Counted from the stretch's first letter, positions 8,801 to 16,196 are shown. The stretch: 17,613 nucleotides of DNA from CAYMJK01 sp043101635 (GCA_043101635.1 JBICIE010000209.1:1-17613), one strand, 5' to 3'. The notes: generated by a model from the letters alone, not told the origin. Numbers and translations: made by a program.

Positions 8801-9289
8801 CCGGCGCACCACCCCCAGCGCATCGGAGAGCCCCAGCTCGGCGCAGAACGTCAGGCCGCTGCGCGCATCGGTCTCCTCGAACTCGACGGAGTCAGCCGTC
8901 AGCGAACGCCGCATCGCGCGGATGACGCCGGCGCCGGGCCGCCGCGGCTGAAGCGGCCGCCAGAGCCTTCCATCCTCGAATCGCACCATCGTGACCGGGC
9001 CTGCAAGGCCAGCCATCTCATGCAGGCGATCATCCGTCTCGTAGGGAAACAGGCGGCGATCCACATCGACCCGGCCGGCGGTGAGCGCTCCGGATGATGA
9101 CAGGAACATCCAGAGGTCGGTGTCGCCCACCAGAGTCAGCAGGAATGGCGCCATCGAGTCGAGGCGCCGGATCTCGTAGAGCCAGCGACCGTCGGTCTGC
9201 AGAAAGCGCCCCTCGGCGGATCGGGTTGGACCGGCAAACGAGGCTGATGATGTCACGGCATGTTCATCCTCAACTGCTTCCGCCGGCAT
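5813..9289 (-). CDS. Large clan GH-Q glycoside phosphorylase, probable beta-1,3-oligoglucan phosphorylase (GH149/GH161-like)
   Basis: A 1158-residue protein with no signal peptide. Size, the early LFPYETDDRLHE segment and the central EWNDANNALAGWGLSMVTL block point to the inverting phosphorylases related to GH94, in particular the large GH149 and GH161 families, which split beta-1,3-oligoglucans with phosphate to give glucose-1-phosphate. D655 in EWNDANN would be the general acid by analogy with the WND aspartate of GH94. Other conserved-looking stretches are NIGYWGDHQIIYLL (about residues 534-547), GGGVWMNTMRPEWND and AGRMHKYEGLGSVYWHM, rich in His, Trp and Tyr, as expected for an active-site groove. 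It sits between a sugar symporter gene (148 bp upstream) and the GH17 gene (35 bp downstream), which supports an oligoglucan role in the cytoplasm. The start is uncertain: ATG 9289 has no clear ribosome site, and GTG 9256 with an upstream AGGA is possible. GH149 and GH161 cannot be separated by eye. Confidence 0.72.
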   Translation of the reverse strand: MPAEAVEDEHAVTSSASFAGPTRSAEGRFLQTDGRWLYEIRRLDSMAPFLLTLVGDTDLWMFLSSSGALTAGRVDVDRRLFPYETDDRLHEMAGLAGPVTMVRFEDGRLWRPLQPRRPGAGVIRAMRRSLTADSVEFEETDARSGLTFCAELGLSDALGVVRRCELRASPGAAPIQCELIDGYVNVQPAGVPLGLQQSMSTLVDGYKRSERIAERGPAIYALESMISDRPEAIESLRANAIWHVGLDGAAVSLSESALEAFEQGEPPGPEDPALGQRGAYLCRTVLDLAPGARQRWYIVGDVHLDHSAIVRIRRMLESGADLFELVDRSLEQDRERLDRLLDGADGAQATADIAACAAHRSNVLFNAMRGGVPLNDYQVEPESFRRFVHDRHAGIGARHDAFLAGLEGVLNVQTLPEIIGAAGDPQLVRLAHEYLPLTFGRRHGDPSRPWNRFRIKVRDERGARIVGYEGNWRDIFQNWEAMARSYPGLLPGMIAKFVNASTVDGHNPYRINERGVDWEAPGPEDRSNIGYWGDHQIIYLLRLLEQCRDTLPQWLPGVLEQPIFSYANVPYRIRSFQEIARNPRDSIRFDDDLHRDLEASSAEIGGDGRLVLDADGEPALVTLLEKLLVTALAKVCNLVPGGGVWMNTMRPEWNDANNALAGWGLSMVTLYQLRRFCDFAAGLIDELGDGVTLVSAAVAEWRQRAVAAMTALADLMQRRGAVDDAARRRWLADVGSAAEAARESLYADGPGQPVTISRSDAADFFRCARDLCDDSIRNARRPDGLYQSYNVLSLTETGAAVDQLGLMLEGQVAALSGGILDMEASCGVLDALFRSELYRADQRSFMLYPRVDLPRFMDRNVICADAIDRIPLFRRAAERPEAGILAIDADGRARFCAELNSHEALQKRLTALAGQSGWSELVRADAAAVHDAFERTFRHAQFTGRAGRMHKYEGLGSVYWHMVSKLLLATQEIILRASDEGAGPELIARLRDHYGAIRDGLGFRKTPAEFGAVPHEPYSHTPWAGGAQQPGMTGQVKEGVLARFAELGVRVQAGRVRFDPVLVDPAELLDEPARMRVAGQPERLIDVPAGAVGLTLCGVPIIVRLSDRSRIAAHCHDGAVTQLDGSELSRELSCELFRRTGRIELIEVELQRTASPEP

Positions 9290-9393
9290 CCGGTTGCGGG
9301 CTCAGGTGCGGCGGTCCACAGATGGACTCCGCGTCGAAGGGACAGTCTATGTCTGGCGCGACTCAGAAACTCTGCCCTGGAGCGTTCGAGACC

Positions 9394-9416
9394 ACAGCCG
9401 CTGCGGATGCGGCTGT
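9394..9416. other. Perfect 8-bp hairpin between symporter and phosphorylase genes
   Basis: ACAGCCGC at 9394-9401 and GCGGCTGT at 9409-9416 pair perfectly around a 7-nt loop. On the minus-strand transcript it begins 22 nt after the symporter stop and lies about 105 nt before the phosphorylase start. No U tract follows. It could be a weak terminator or an RNA stem that lowers or protects expression between operon members. Such a stem can occur by chance in GC-rich DNA. Confidence 0.35.
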
Positions 9417-9437
9417 CGCGACGGGTATATCGATCGG

Positions 9438-10910
9438 CTATTCATCCGGCGCCGCACTGTCGGTGTTCTGCTCCATCGCCCGTCGGGCCCGCTTCCGCTC
9501 GTCGATCTGCCGGCGGATCTCGCGGCTGCGCTCCTCCGTGAGGTCGTACCGCCACATCACGGCCATCGCGATCACCGTCCCTGTCACCGGGACGATGATG
9601 TAGGCCAGTCGCATGCCGGTCATCGCCTCCGGCGTCTGCACCGGCAGCGACTGATCGAACCCGACAAGCTTCATGATCAGGCCCCCGACGAGAGCGGCGA
9701 CCGCAAAGCCGAACTTCACCATCCACCAGTAGACCGCTCCGAAGGCCCCCTCCCGTCGCTCACCCGTGTTCAATTCATCCAGATCGCAGATGTCCGCGGT
9801 CATGGACATCATGATCGTGAACAGGCCGCCGATCCCGAAGCAGAACAGCGGCAGCGGTACGAACAGCAGCCAGGCGTTGGTCGGGCTGAAACACCACCAG
9901 AAGCTGATGTATCCGATGATCGAGATGCCCTGAGAGATCAGAAACGCGTTCCTTTTTCCTAGCTTCTGTGAGAGCAGCGTCACGATCGGGATGGCCAGGA
10001 AGCACGTCGCCAGAGCCCCGACCGACCCGAACAGCGACGGCCAGGTGCCGGCGGCCCCCGCGTCGCCACCGAACATGTAGTGAACGATGATGAAGAACGA
10101 GAACGCCGCAACCGTGTTGAAGGCGTTGAACACGAAGAAGGTCGCCAGGCAGATCTGCCGGAACGGACGGCACCGGAAGGTCGCGCCGAAGCCCTTCAGC
10201 AGGCTGGCCAGGTTCTTCTTGAGATTCCTGGGGGAGAGTTCCTCCAGTGTCGCCGGATCCACCGGCCGCGTCCTGCACAGCAGCGCCGGCGCCATGGCCA
10301 TGAGCATGCAGCCGAGCCCGACCCAGACCGCCAGGCTGCGGGCGCCCGCCGCGGCGTCGGCGTAGATCTCCGGGTCGTAGATGATCACCCAGAACCAGGG
10401 CACGATCACCCACGCCCACTGCCCGATCCACTGGGCCACCGCCATCAGGCGCGTCCGCTCGTGAAAGTCGGTGCTCATCTCGTAGCCCATCGCGACATAC
10501 GGCGTCGCGAAGATGGTCAATCCGAGATAGAAGACGAACGCGAGCAGCAGGAAGTACCAGAAGTTGTACGACTGGCTGTTCTCCGGGCTCAACTGCCACA
10601 TGAAGATGTACGAGACGCCCGCGATGATCGAGCCGACGAAGATGTACGGCCGGCGCCGCCCCCAGCGGGACCTGGTGTTGTCGGAGATGAACCCCATGAT
10701 CGGGTCGGTCAGCGCATCGGACAGGCGCGGCAGGAACGCCAGGACACCCCAGAGCACCGGGTCCATCCCCAGCCCCTGCACCAGCACCACCATGAAGATC
10801 CCGAGCGCCGCGGGAAACATCTGGTTCCCCAGCATGCCGACGCCGAAGGCGATCTTCTGCAGCGCCGGGACCCTCGCCGGCTCGCCGGCCGGCGGGTACT
10901 GCTCACCCAT
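9438..10910 (-). CDS. GPH family (MelB-like) sugar:cation symporter
   Basis: A 490-residue major-facilitator-type membrane protein with about twelve hydrophobic segments. The family signature in helix 2 and the following loop is present: D65 and D69 in DALTDPIMG correspond to the cation-site aspartates of MelB, followed by a basic SRWGRRRPYIF loop. The central hydrophilic loop (about residues 215-240) and the polar tail rich in Arg and Glu are also typical. It should bring sugars, here probably beta-1,3-gluco-oligosaccharides or laminaribiose, through the inner membrane with Na+ or H+. ATG 10910 has GGAGA on the minus strand at 10918-10922 with 7 nt spacing. It is the first gene of the minus-strand set with the phosphorylase and GH17, and is divergent from the esterase gene. 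The substrate is inferred from neighbours only. Confidence 0.92.
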   Translation of the reverse strand: MGEQYPPAGEPARVPALQKIAFGVGMLGNQMFPAALGIFMVVLVQGLGMDPVLWGVLAFLPRLSDALTDPIMGFISDNTRSRWGRRRPYIFVGSIIAGVSYIFMWQLSPENSQSYNFWYFLLLAFVFYLGLTIFATPYVAMGYEMSTDFHERTRLMAVAQWIGQWAWVIVPWFWVIIYDPEIYADAAAGARSLAVWVGLGCMLMAMAPALLCRTRPVDPATLEELSPRNLKKNLASLLKGFGATFRCRPFRQICLATFFVFNAFNTVAAFSFFIIVHYMFGGDAGAAGTWPSLFGSVGALATCFLAIPIVTLLSQKLGKRNAFLISQGISIIGYISFWWCFSPTNAWLLFVPLPLFCFGIGGLFTIMMSMTADICDLDELNTGERREGAFGAVYWWMVKFGFAVAALVGGLIMKLVGFDQSLPVQTPEAMTGMRLAYIIVPVTGTVIAMAVMWRYDLTEERSREIRRQIDERKRARRAMEQNTDSAAPDE

Positions 10911-11124
10911 GGACGTGTCTCCGCTTCATCTGTACCGCCGCACGCGGACTGCCTCTTTCCTGATCCGGGTACTCTGAGCGACCGGCGGGCCGCCGGGGAT
11001 GGCGGCATACGATCGTTGTCTCGCAGCGGCCTGATGTCCTGCGGCATCGGCTGGAGATGTGTGTTTCTGGACCCCGGCCATCTCTGCGGTCGACGTCGAG
11101 CGGCGCCGGAATAGGACGAACCTG
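10911..11124. promoter_or_regulatory. Divergent intergenic region with promoters for both operons
   Basis: The 214 bp lie between the symporter start (minus) and the esterase start (plus), so promoters for both transcripts should be here. Ribosome sites can be seen at both edges: GGAGA for the symporter and AGGA (11113-11116, 8 nt before ATG) for the esterase. I found no convincing -35/-10 pair, riboswitch or long operator palindrome. The only small symmetric element is ACGATCGT near 11009-11016. No regulator gene is in the window. Confidence 0.5.
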
Positions 11125-12411
11125 ATGCTGACCTCGTCTGCGCGCGCGCTCCTGTGGTCGCTGGCGGTGCTGATGGTGGCGATCCTGGGGCTGCCCGCGA
11201 TCGCGGCGGCGGCCTCCGATCCACCGCCCGCGTCCGGCGGGGGCGGAAGCGGCTCCGGACCGCTGAAGGTGTTCATCCTCGCCGGGCAGTCCAACATGCA
11301 GGGACACGCGCACGTGCGGACGTTGGACGCCATGGACCTGGACCCGGGAACCGCCGCCATCCTCAAGGAGATGCGCACTGCCGATGGCGCCCCGCGGGTG
11401 TGCGAGGACATCTGGATCTCCTCGCTCGGCTCGGCGAGCGACGAGCGGATCGGCCGGCTGACCGCCGGCTTCGGGGCCGAGGCCGGCGGCCCCAAGATCG
11501 GCCCGGAGTTCACCTTCGGCCTGTACACGCAGAAGCTGCTCGATGAGCCCATCCTGATCATCAAGGTCGCCTGGGGCGGCAAGAGTCTGCATACCGACTT
11601 CCGGCCACCGGGCGCCGGGCCATACCAGTTCAACGAGCAGCAACTGCAGCAATTCAGAGAACAGGGCAATGATGTCGACACCCTCCGGGCCGACGCGGCA
11701 GCGGCGTCGGGCCGCTCCTACCGCCTGATGATCGACCACATCAAGATGGTCCTGTCCGATATCCAGCGCGTGTATCCCGGCTACCGGCCCCAGCAGGGCT
11801 ACGAACTGACTGGCTTCGTCTGGTTCCAGGGCTGGAATGACATGGTTGACAGCGGCGCCTACCCCAACCGGGACCGGCCGGGCGGCTATGACACCTACAG
11901 CACGCTGCTGACGCAGTTCATTCGCGATGTGCGCCGCGATCTTGCCGCGCCGGACATGCTCTTCCTCATCGGCGTCATGGGCGTTGGGGGTCCGATCGAC
12001 GACTATCCGCCGGAAGCGCAGCGATATAAGGAAGTTCACCGGAACTTCCGCCTGGCCATGGCGGCGCCGGCCGCGCTGCCCGAGTTCGAAGGCAGCGTCG
12101 CCGCCGTCTCAACTGCCGAATACTGGGACATGGAGGTCGTTGCGCTGCGGGCGCGGGAGGACCGCATCAAGCCGCAGATCGAGGCGCTCGAAAGCAGGAT
12201 CAAGGATGGCGCGCTGAGCCGGGAGGATGGTGAGGCGATGCTTTCCAGGCTCTACGAGAATGAGTTTACAGCGCGAGAACTCATGCTCCTGCGCGAGAGC
12301 ACTTCCAACTTCGACTTCCACTACATGGGCTCGGCCAGAATCGTGGCGCGGATCGGCAAGGCCTTCGCGGAGACGATGGTGGCAATGATCGAGCAGAGGG
12401 GCCGGCAATGA
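11125..12411 (+). CDS. Secreted SGNH carbohydrate esterase, sialate O-acetylesterase-like
   Basis: A 428-residue exported hydrolase. A signal peptide covers about residues 1-27 (MLTSSARALLWSLAVLMVAI ...), followed by a Gly/Ser/Pro linker. The catalytic domain opens with VFILAGQSNMQGH, where S56 is the nucleophile of the SGNH/SASA-type fold. Further blocks are IIKVAWGGKSL, GFVWFQGWNDM and, near the C-terminus, NFDFHYMGSARIVARIGKAF, which supplies the Asp-x-His pair (D397, H399). Such enzymes remove acetyl or other acyl groups from sugars. Many planctomycete members are annotated as sialate O-acetylesterase without evidence for sialic acid. I chose ATG 11125 over ATG 11059 because AGGA lies 8 nt upstream and the signal peptide then starts directly. 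The stop overlaps the next start by ATGA, so the enzyme is probably coupled to the DUF6288-like protein. The substrate is unknown. Confidence 0.9.
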   Translation: MLTSSARALLWSLAVLMVAILGLPAIAAAASDPPPASGGGGSGSGPLKVFILAGQSNMQGHAHVRTLDAMDLDPGTAAILKEMRTADGAPRVCEDIWISSLGSASDERIGRLTAGFGAEAGGPKIGPEFTFGLYTQKLLDEPILIIKVAWGGKSLHTDFRPPGAGPYQFNEQQLQQFREQGNDVDTLRADAAAASGRSYRLMIDHIKMVLSDIQRVYPGYRPQQGYELTGFVWFQGWNDMVDSGAYPNRDRPGGYDTYSTLLTQFIRDVRRDLAAPDMLFLIGVMGVGGPIDDYPPEAQRYKEVHRNFRLAMAAPAALPEFEGSVAAVSTAEYWDMEVVALRAREDRIKPQIEALESRIKDGALSREDGEAMLSRLYENEFTARELMLLRESTSNFDFHYMGSARIVARIGKAFAETMVAMIEQRGRQ

Positions 12412-14861
12412 GCGTCATCAGTCCGCACCGCTCCACCGGCGGGCCCGCCACCGTCCTCCGGCAGTGGCAGGCAGCCTTTGCAGCGGCGCTGTTCCTCCTC
12501 CTCGCAGCGCCGGCGCCGGCCATCGAGCCTCCTGCCGCCGCCGCAAACCCGGACTTCACGCAAGGCGAGCAGCGGCCGGAAGCGGCGACGCACGACTGGA
12601 ATCTCGGGCCCACCGGCGCCCGCGGCTGGATGTACAGCAACGCGATGGAGACGACCGAAGCGCGACAGGTCCTCATCACCCGAGTCGATGCGGGATCACC
12701 CGCCGATGGCGTTCTCGAACCGGGCGATGTTCTGCTCGGCGCCGCCGGCCGGCCGTTTTCCCATGACCCGAGAACCGAACTCGGCCGGGCCATCGGCGCA
12801 GCCGAAGCGACCGATGGCAGCCTGGCGCTGATCCGCTGGCGAGATGGCCGGACGGCCACGGTCGCCGTGCAACTGCAGCGCCTCGGCGCCTATGGGCCGA
12901 CCGCGCCGTTCGACTGCCCCAAGTCGCAGCGCATCTTCGAAGCGGGCTGCGAGGCCCTGGCGCAGAAGATGGCGGCGGACCCGGACGCCGGAAACCCGAT
13001 TGAACGATCACTCAACGCGCTGGCCCTGCTGGCAAGCGGCCGGCCGGAGTACCTGCCGCTCGTGCGCAGACAGGTCGAATGGGCCTCGCACTACTCCGAT
13101 CCGCAGCGGCGCCAGTTGCATTCCTGGTGGTACGGGCCGGTGAACATCCTGCTGGCCGAGTACACCCTCGCCACCGGGGACCGGAGCTTCATGGCTGACC
13201 TCGAGCGCATCACCATGGAGATCGTCCGCGGCCAGAGCGAGGTCGGCTCCTGGGGTCACCGCTTCGTGCAGGCCAGCGGCCGCCTCGCCGGCTACGGCAT
13301 GATGAACGCGCCCGGCCTGCCCCTGACCGTCTCACTCATCCTGGCGCGGGAGGCCGGGGTCGATGATCCCGAGCTGGATGCCGCGATCGGGAAGAGCGCG
13401 CGACTGCTTCGCTTCTACGTCGGCAAGGGGAGCATTCCCTACGGCGACCACCACCCGTGGATCGAGACGCACGATGACAACGGCAAGAACGGAATCGCCG
13501 CGGTCATGTTCAACATGCTCGACGACGCCGAGGCCGCCGAGTACTTCTCGCACATGAGCGTCGCCTCGCACGGCGCCGAACGGGATACCGGTCACACGGG
13601 CAACTTCTTCAACATGCTCTGGGCCATGCCCGGCGTCGCACTGTCCGGCCCCCACGCGACCGGCGCCTGGATGGGCGAATTCGGCTGGTACTACGACCTG
13701 GCGCGTCGCTGGGACGGAACCTTCATCCACCAGGGGCCACCCGCCAGCACGCCGGACAGCTACTCCGGCTGGGACAGCACCGGCGCCTGCCTGCTCGCCT
13801 ACGCCCAGCCACGCCGGACGCTCTATCTGACCGGCCGGAAGCAGGGCCTGCTCGAGCAGATCGATGGCGCCACGGCCGAGAGCCTCGTCGCTGACGGGCG
13901 CGACTGGAGCCCCCGCCTCAAGCTCGCCGCCTATGCCCGGCGGACCGATGCGCAGCTCTTCGCCGGGCTCAAGAGCTGGTCACCGGTCGTTCGCGATCGC
14001 TCCGCAACCGAACTCGCCCGGCGCGACGGTGACCCGACGCCGCGGCTGATCGCGATGCTCGGCGAGGACGACCTGCACGCGCAGCTCGGCGCCTGCCGGG
14101 CCCTGATCGCCCTCGAGCGGCGAGCAGCGCCCGCGGTCCCGGCCCTGCGGGACACGCTGCGGGCGGATGACCTGTGGCTGCGCATCCGTGCCGCCCAGGC
14201 GCTCGCGAAGATCGGGGAACCGGCCATGTCCACGCTGCCGGACCTGCTCACGATGATCGTTGCCTACGACGCCGAGACCGACCCGCGCGGCATGCAGCAG
14301 CGCTTTCTCTGCTTTGCGCTGTTCGATCAGCGCGACGGGATGCTGGGTCGCTCGCTGGATGGCGTGGATCGCGAGTCACTCTACGCGGCGGTGCGGGCTG
14401 GCCTTCGGAACGAGGACGGGCGGGCCCGCGGCAGCATCGGCTCTGTCTACCGAAACCTCTCATACGACGAGATCGAGCCTCTGCTGCCCGCGATCTACCA
14501 GGCCACCCTCGAGCCGGCCCCCAGCGGCATCATGTTCGCCGATGGCATCCGACTCAGCGGCCTTGAGATCCTCGCGCAGCATCGGATCAAGGAAGGCGTC
14601 CCCCTTTCTGTCGCGCTCATCGATCCGGGTCGCTGGGGCCTTGCCAACCGGATCAACCGCTGCCTGGCGGCTCTTCGCCTCTACGGGGGCGCCGCCAGGT
14701 CCGCGATCCCGCGGCTGCGCCAGTTGGAAGACGATCTGCGCGCACAGCGCTGGGCGCCCGAAGCGATCGAAGCGCTGGGCATTCCCGCGCTCATAGCTGA
14801 GATCGAATCCGACCAGCAGCCGCCGGCGCTGCGCTCGCTGGAGGATATCGTCGCCCGGTGA
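12408..14861 (+). CDS. Secreted PDZ + DUF6288-like + HEAT-repeat protein
   Basis: An 817-residue exported protein. A signal peptide ends near residue 38 (APAPA). The segment HDWNLGPTGARGWM (about 62-75) is the wording I associate with DUF6288. It leads into a PDZ-like domain (about 75-160) with SPADGVLEPGDVLLGAAGRPF. The core (about 170-510) is helical and rich in conserved-looking polar and aromatic blocks: HSWWYGPVN, HHPWIETHDDNGKNGIAAVMF, HTGNFFNMLWAMPGVALSG and WMGEFGWYYDLARRWDGTF. This may be an (alpha/alpha) toroid like those of several polysaccharide-active families, but that is inference. Residues about 525-620 form HEAT-like repeats (VRDRSATELAR, AQLGACRALIAL, LRIRAAQALAKIGEPA), and the C-terminus continues with helical repeats. 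The start has GAGGGG 6 nt upstream and overlaps the esterase stop. No enzymatic activity is established. Pairing with an esterase suggests a partner in glycan breakdown or a periplasmic scaffold. Confidence 0.82.
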   Translation: MSVISPHRSTGGPATVLRQWQAAFAAALFLLLAAPAPAIEPPAAAANPDFTQGEQRPEAATHDWNLGPTGARGWMYSNAMETTEARQVLITRVDAGSPADGVLEPGDVLLGAAGRPFSHDPRTELGRAIGAAEATDGSLALIRWRDGRTATVAVQLQRLGAYGPTAPFDCPKSQRIFEAGCEALAQKMAADPDAGNPIERSLNALALLASGRPEYLPLVRRQVEWASHYSDPQRRQLHSWWYGPVNILLAEYTLATGDRSFMADLERITMEIVRGQSEVGSWGHRFVQASGRLAGYGMMNAPGLPLTVSLILAREAGVDDPELDAAIGKSARLLRFYVGKGSIPYGDHHPWIETHDDNGKNGIAAVMFNMLDDAEAAEYFSHMSVASHGAERDTGHTGNFFNMLWAMPGVALSGPHATGAWMGEFGWYYDLARRWDGTFIHQGPPASTPDSYSGWDSTGACLLAYAQPRRTLYLTGRKQGLLEQIDGATAESLVADGRDWSPRLKLAAYARRTDAQLFAGLKSWSPVVRDRSATELARRDGDPTPRLIAMLGEDDLHAQLGACRALIALERRAAPAVPALRDTLRADDLWLRIRAAQALAKIGEPAMSTLPDLLTMIVAYDAETDPRGMQQRFLCFALFDQRDGMLGRSLDGVDRESLYAAVRAGLRNEDGRARGSIGSVYRNLSYDEIEPLLPAIYQATLEPAPSGIMFADGIRLSGLEILAQHRIKEGVPLSVALIDPGRWGLANRINRCLAALRLYGGAARSAIPRLRQLEDDLRAQRWAPEAIEALGIPALIAEIESDQQPPALRSLEDIVAR

Positions 14862-14961
14862 TCCGGAGACCCGCTGCTCTTCTTGCGCCATCCGGCTGAC
14901 CCACCCGGGGGCGACCCGCCGCGCATCCCGCCGGATCTGGTTTATCCACTACCAGCCTGCA

Positions 14962-15371
14962 CGCGTCGTACTGGTAGAAGTACTGCCCGTCGAACGTGAG
15001 ATTGCCGGCCGCGTCGTACTCGGTCTGGATCGGGCTCATCGCCCCGGTGTCGAGATCCACATCGAGCTGCGTGATCTCGTTGCGCGGATTGACGAGCTGC
15101 ATGTACCGGAACGTGTCGGTCGTGGCGTCCGGAGCGAACGGCACGCCGCGGGCCGGGCTGTAGCCATCCCAGTCCAGGTTGCCCGCGATCAGCCGACCCT
15201 CCGGCGGCCCGTCGTCCCCGCCGCGGCGCCGCCCACCCAGTTGCCCAGCAGGTCCAGCGACCACTCGTCGGTGCGGACGACGGGATTGATACGCGGATTA
15301 CCTGCAACTCGGCATGCGAGATGGAGTGCGGCGCTGCCGCAACGGACCGGGCTTCGATCAGAGCAGATGGG
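14962..15371 (-). pseudogene. RHS repeat core fragment, frameshifted and truncated
   Basis: This is a remnant of an RHS/YD-repeat protein. In one frame it reads NPRINPVVRTDEWSLDLLGNW (about 15299-15237) and on to VGGAAAG. It then shifts and continues as RLIAGNLDWDGYS ... NPRNEITQLDVD ... YDAAGNLTFDGQYFYQYDA, ending at 14962. The two frames join if one G is restored in the G tract opposite 15216-15219, which gives a smooth AAAGDDGPPEGRL. After YQYDA the usual WNRL continuation is missing and the sequence turns into low-complexity text running toward the DUF6288-like gene, so the 3' end is lost. The 5' side begins right after the Imm26-like stop and has no start codon of its own. Such short core pieces are known from RHS loci, where they serve as homology for swapping toxin tips. 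The link to the toxin here is inferred from strand and proximity. Confidence 0.75.
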
Positions 15372-16196
15372 CTACAAGTCGATGCGCTCCGGACGCTTGC
15401 CACCGACAACCATGAACGAGCCATGCGGGGGGTTGAGCCGCTTCAGCACGGGTCGCACAACGTCGCGGATCTTCTCCGCGCTCTGACCGATGAGGCGGAC
15501 AACGGCGAGGCCGCGGACGAGATCGAAGCCGTGGCCTTCGATTGTCCCAACGCCAGCGCGCTCCAAAGCCTCAGCCAGTGGATCCTCGATCTCGTCCAGG
15601 CCGAACTGCGGGTCGTCTTCCGGCGCGGCGATGTAGATGACGACCGACGCGCCCTCGAGCACGAGATCGGTCTGCGGCCGCTTCAGCTCTTCCCAGGGGT
15701 CCCACGCGAGTTCCATACCCAGAGCCTTGCTGAGGTCCGTATCGACGTTGGCGTATCCGCTCAGACCTCCCTCACCGAGATAATCGCCTGGGCCCGGAGG
15801 GGGTGAAGCGTCACCAAACTCATCGCAGTACTTTGGATCAACCCAGATGCTGGAGAAGTAGTGCTTTCCAAGAACTTCCTCCGGCTGCAGCGGGTAGTTG
15901 CCAAGCGTCTCGAACAGGCCAATTCGCCATCCGAGCGCATTCGTGATGATCGGTGGGATGAGAAGGTCAGGTTTGAAAGGGGGCCGCAACATGACTGGGT
16001 CGGACACCTGCATGCGGTAGAAGTACAGCAGGAACTCGTTACCCGTCCCGCTCATCATCTTGCAGCGATTGTGAATCACCCGGCCAGCGATCCACCGTTC
16101 GCCGCGCATGTTGCACACAAAGAGATCGCCTGACTTGGGCTTTCGCCTCGATGGCTTGAGCACGATCATGTTGGTTGGGATGCGTTCACTGGCCAT
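15372..16196 (-). CDS. Imm26-like immunity protein
   Basis: A 274-residue cytoplasmic-looking protein without signal peptide. The N-terminal half resembles the Imm26 family of polymorphic-toxin immunity proteins: KPKSGDLFVCNM (about 19-30) followed by a GRV segment, then LIPPIITNALGWRIGLFETL (about 79-98) and GNYPL ... GKHYFSSIWVDP. The C-terminal half (about 160-255) has alternating strands and helices (TDLVLEGASVVIYIAAPEDD, GHGFDLVRGLAVVRLI) and is not recognised. At 274 residues it is longer than the basic Imm26 domain. It lies 107 bp after the 216-residue gene on the same strand and directly before the RHS remnant, a usual place for an immunity gene. No strong ribosome site precedes ATG 16196. 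Which toxin it neutralises is unknown. Its own toxin may be gone or may be the nuclease tip upstream. Confidence 0.7.
   Translation of the reverse strand: MASERIPTNMIVLKPSRRKPKSGDLFVCNMRGERWIAGRVIHNRCKMMSGTGNEFLLYFYRMQVSDPVMLRPPFKPDLLIPPIITNALGWRIGLFETLGNYPLQPEEVLGKHYFSSIWVDPKYCDEFGDASPPPGPGDYLGEGGLSGYANVDTDLSKALGMELAWDPWEELKRPQTDLVLEGASVVIYIAAPEDDPQFGLDEIEDPLAEALERAGVGTIEGHGFDLVRGLAVVRLIGQSAEKIRDVVRPVLKRLNPPHGSFMVVGGKRPERIDL

Noticed and set aside
11009..11016. ACGATCGT palindrome as an operator
   Set aside because: Only 8 bp and unrepeated, so it is expected by chance.
10903..12039. A 378-residue minus-strand frame opposite the esterase
   Set aside because: It covers the esterase active-site motifs antisense and crosses the divergent promoter region.
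14862..14961. ATCCGGC/GCCGGAT inverted repeat (14890-14896 and 14930-14936) as a terminator
   Set aside because: The 33-nt spacing and lack of a T tract make a terminator call unsafe in such GC-rich DNA.
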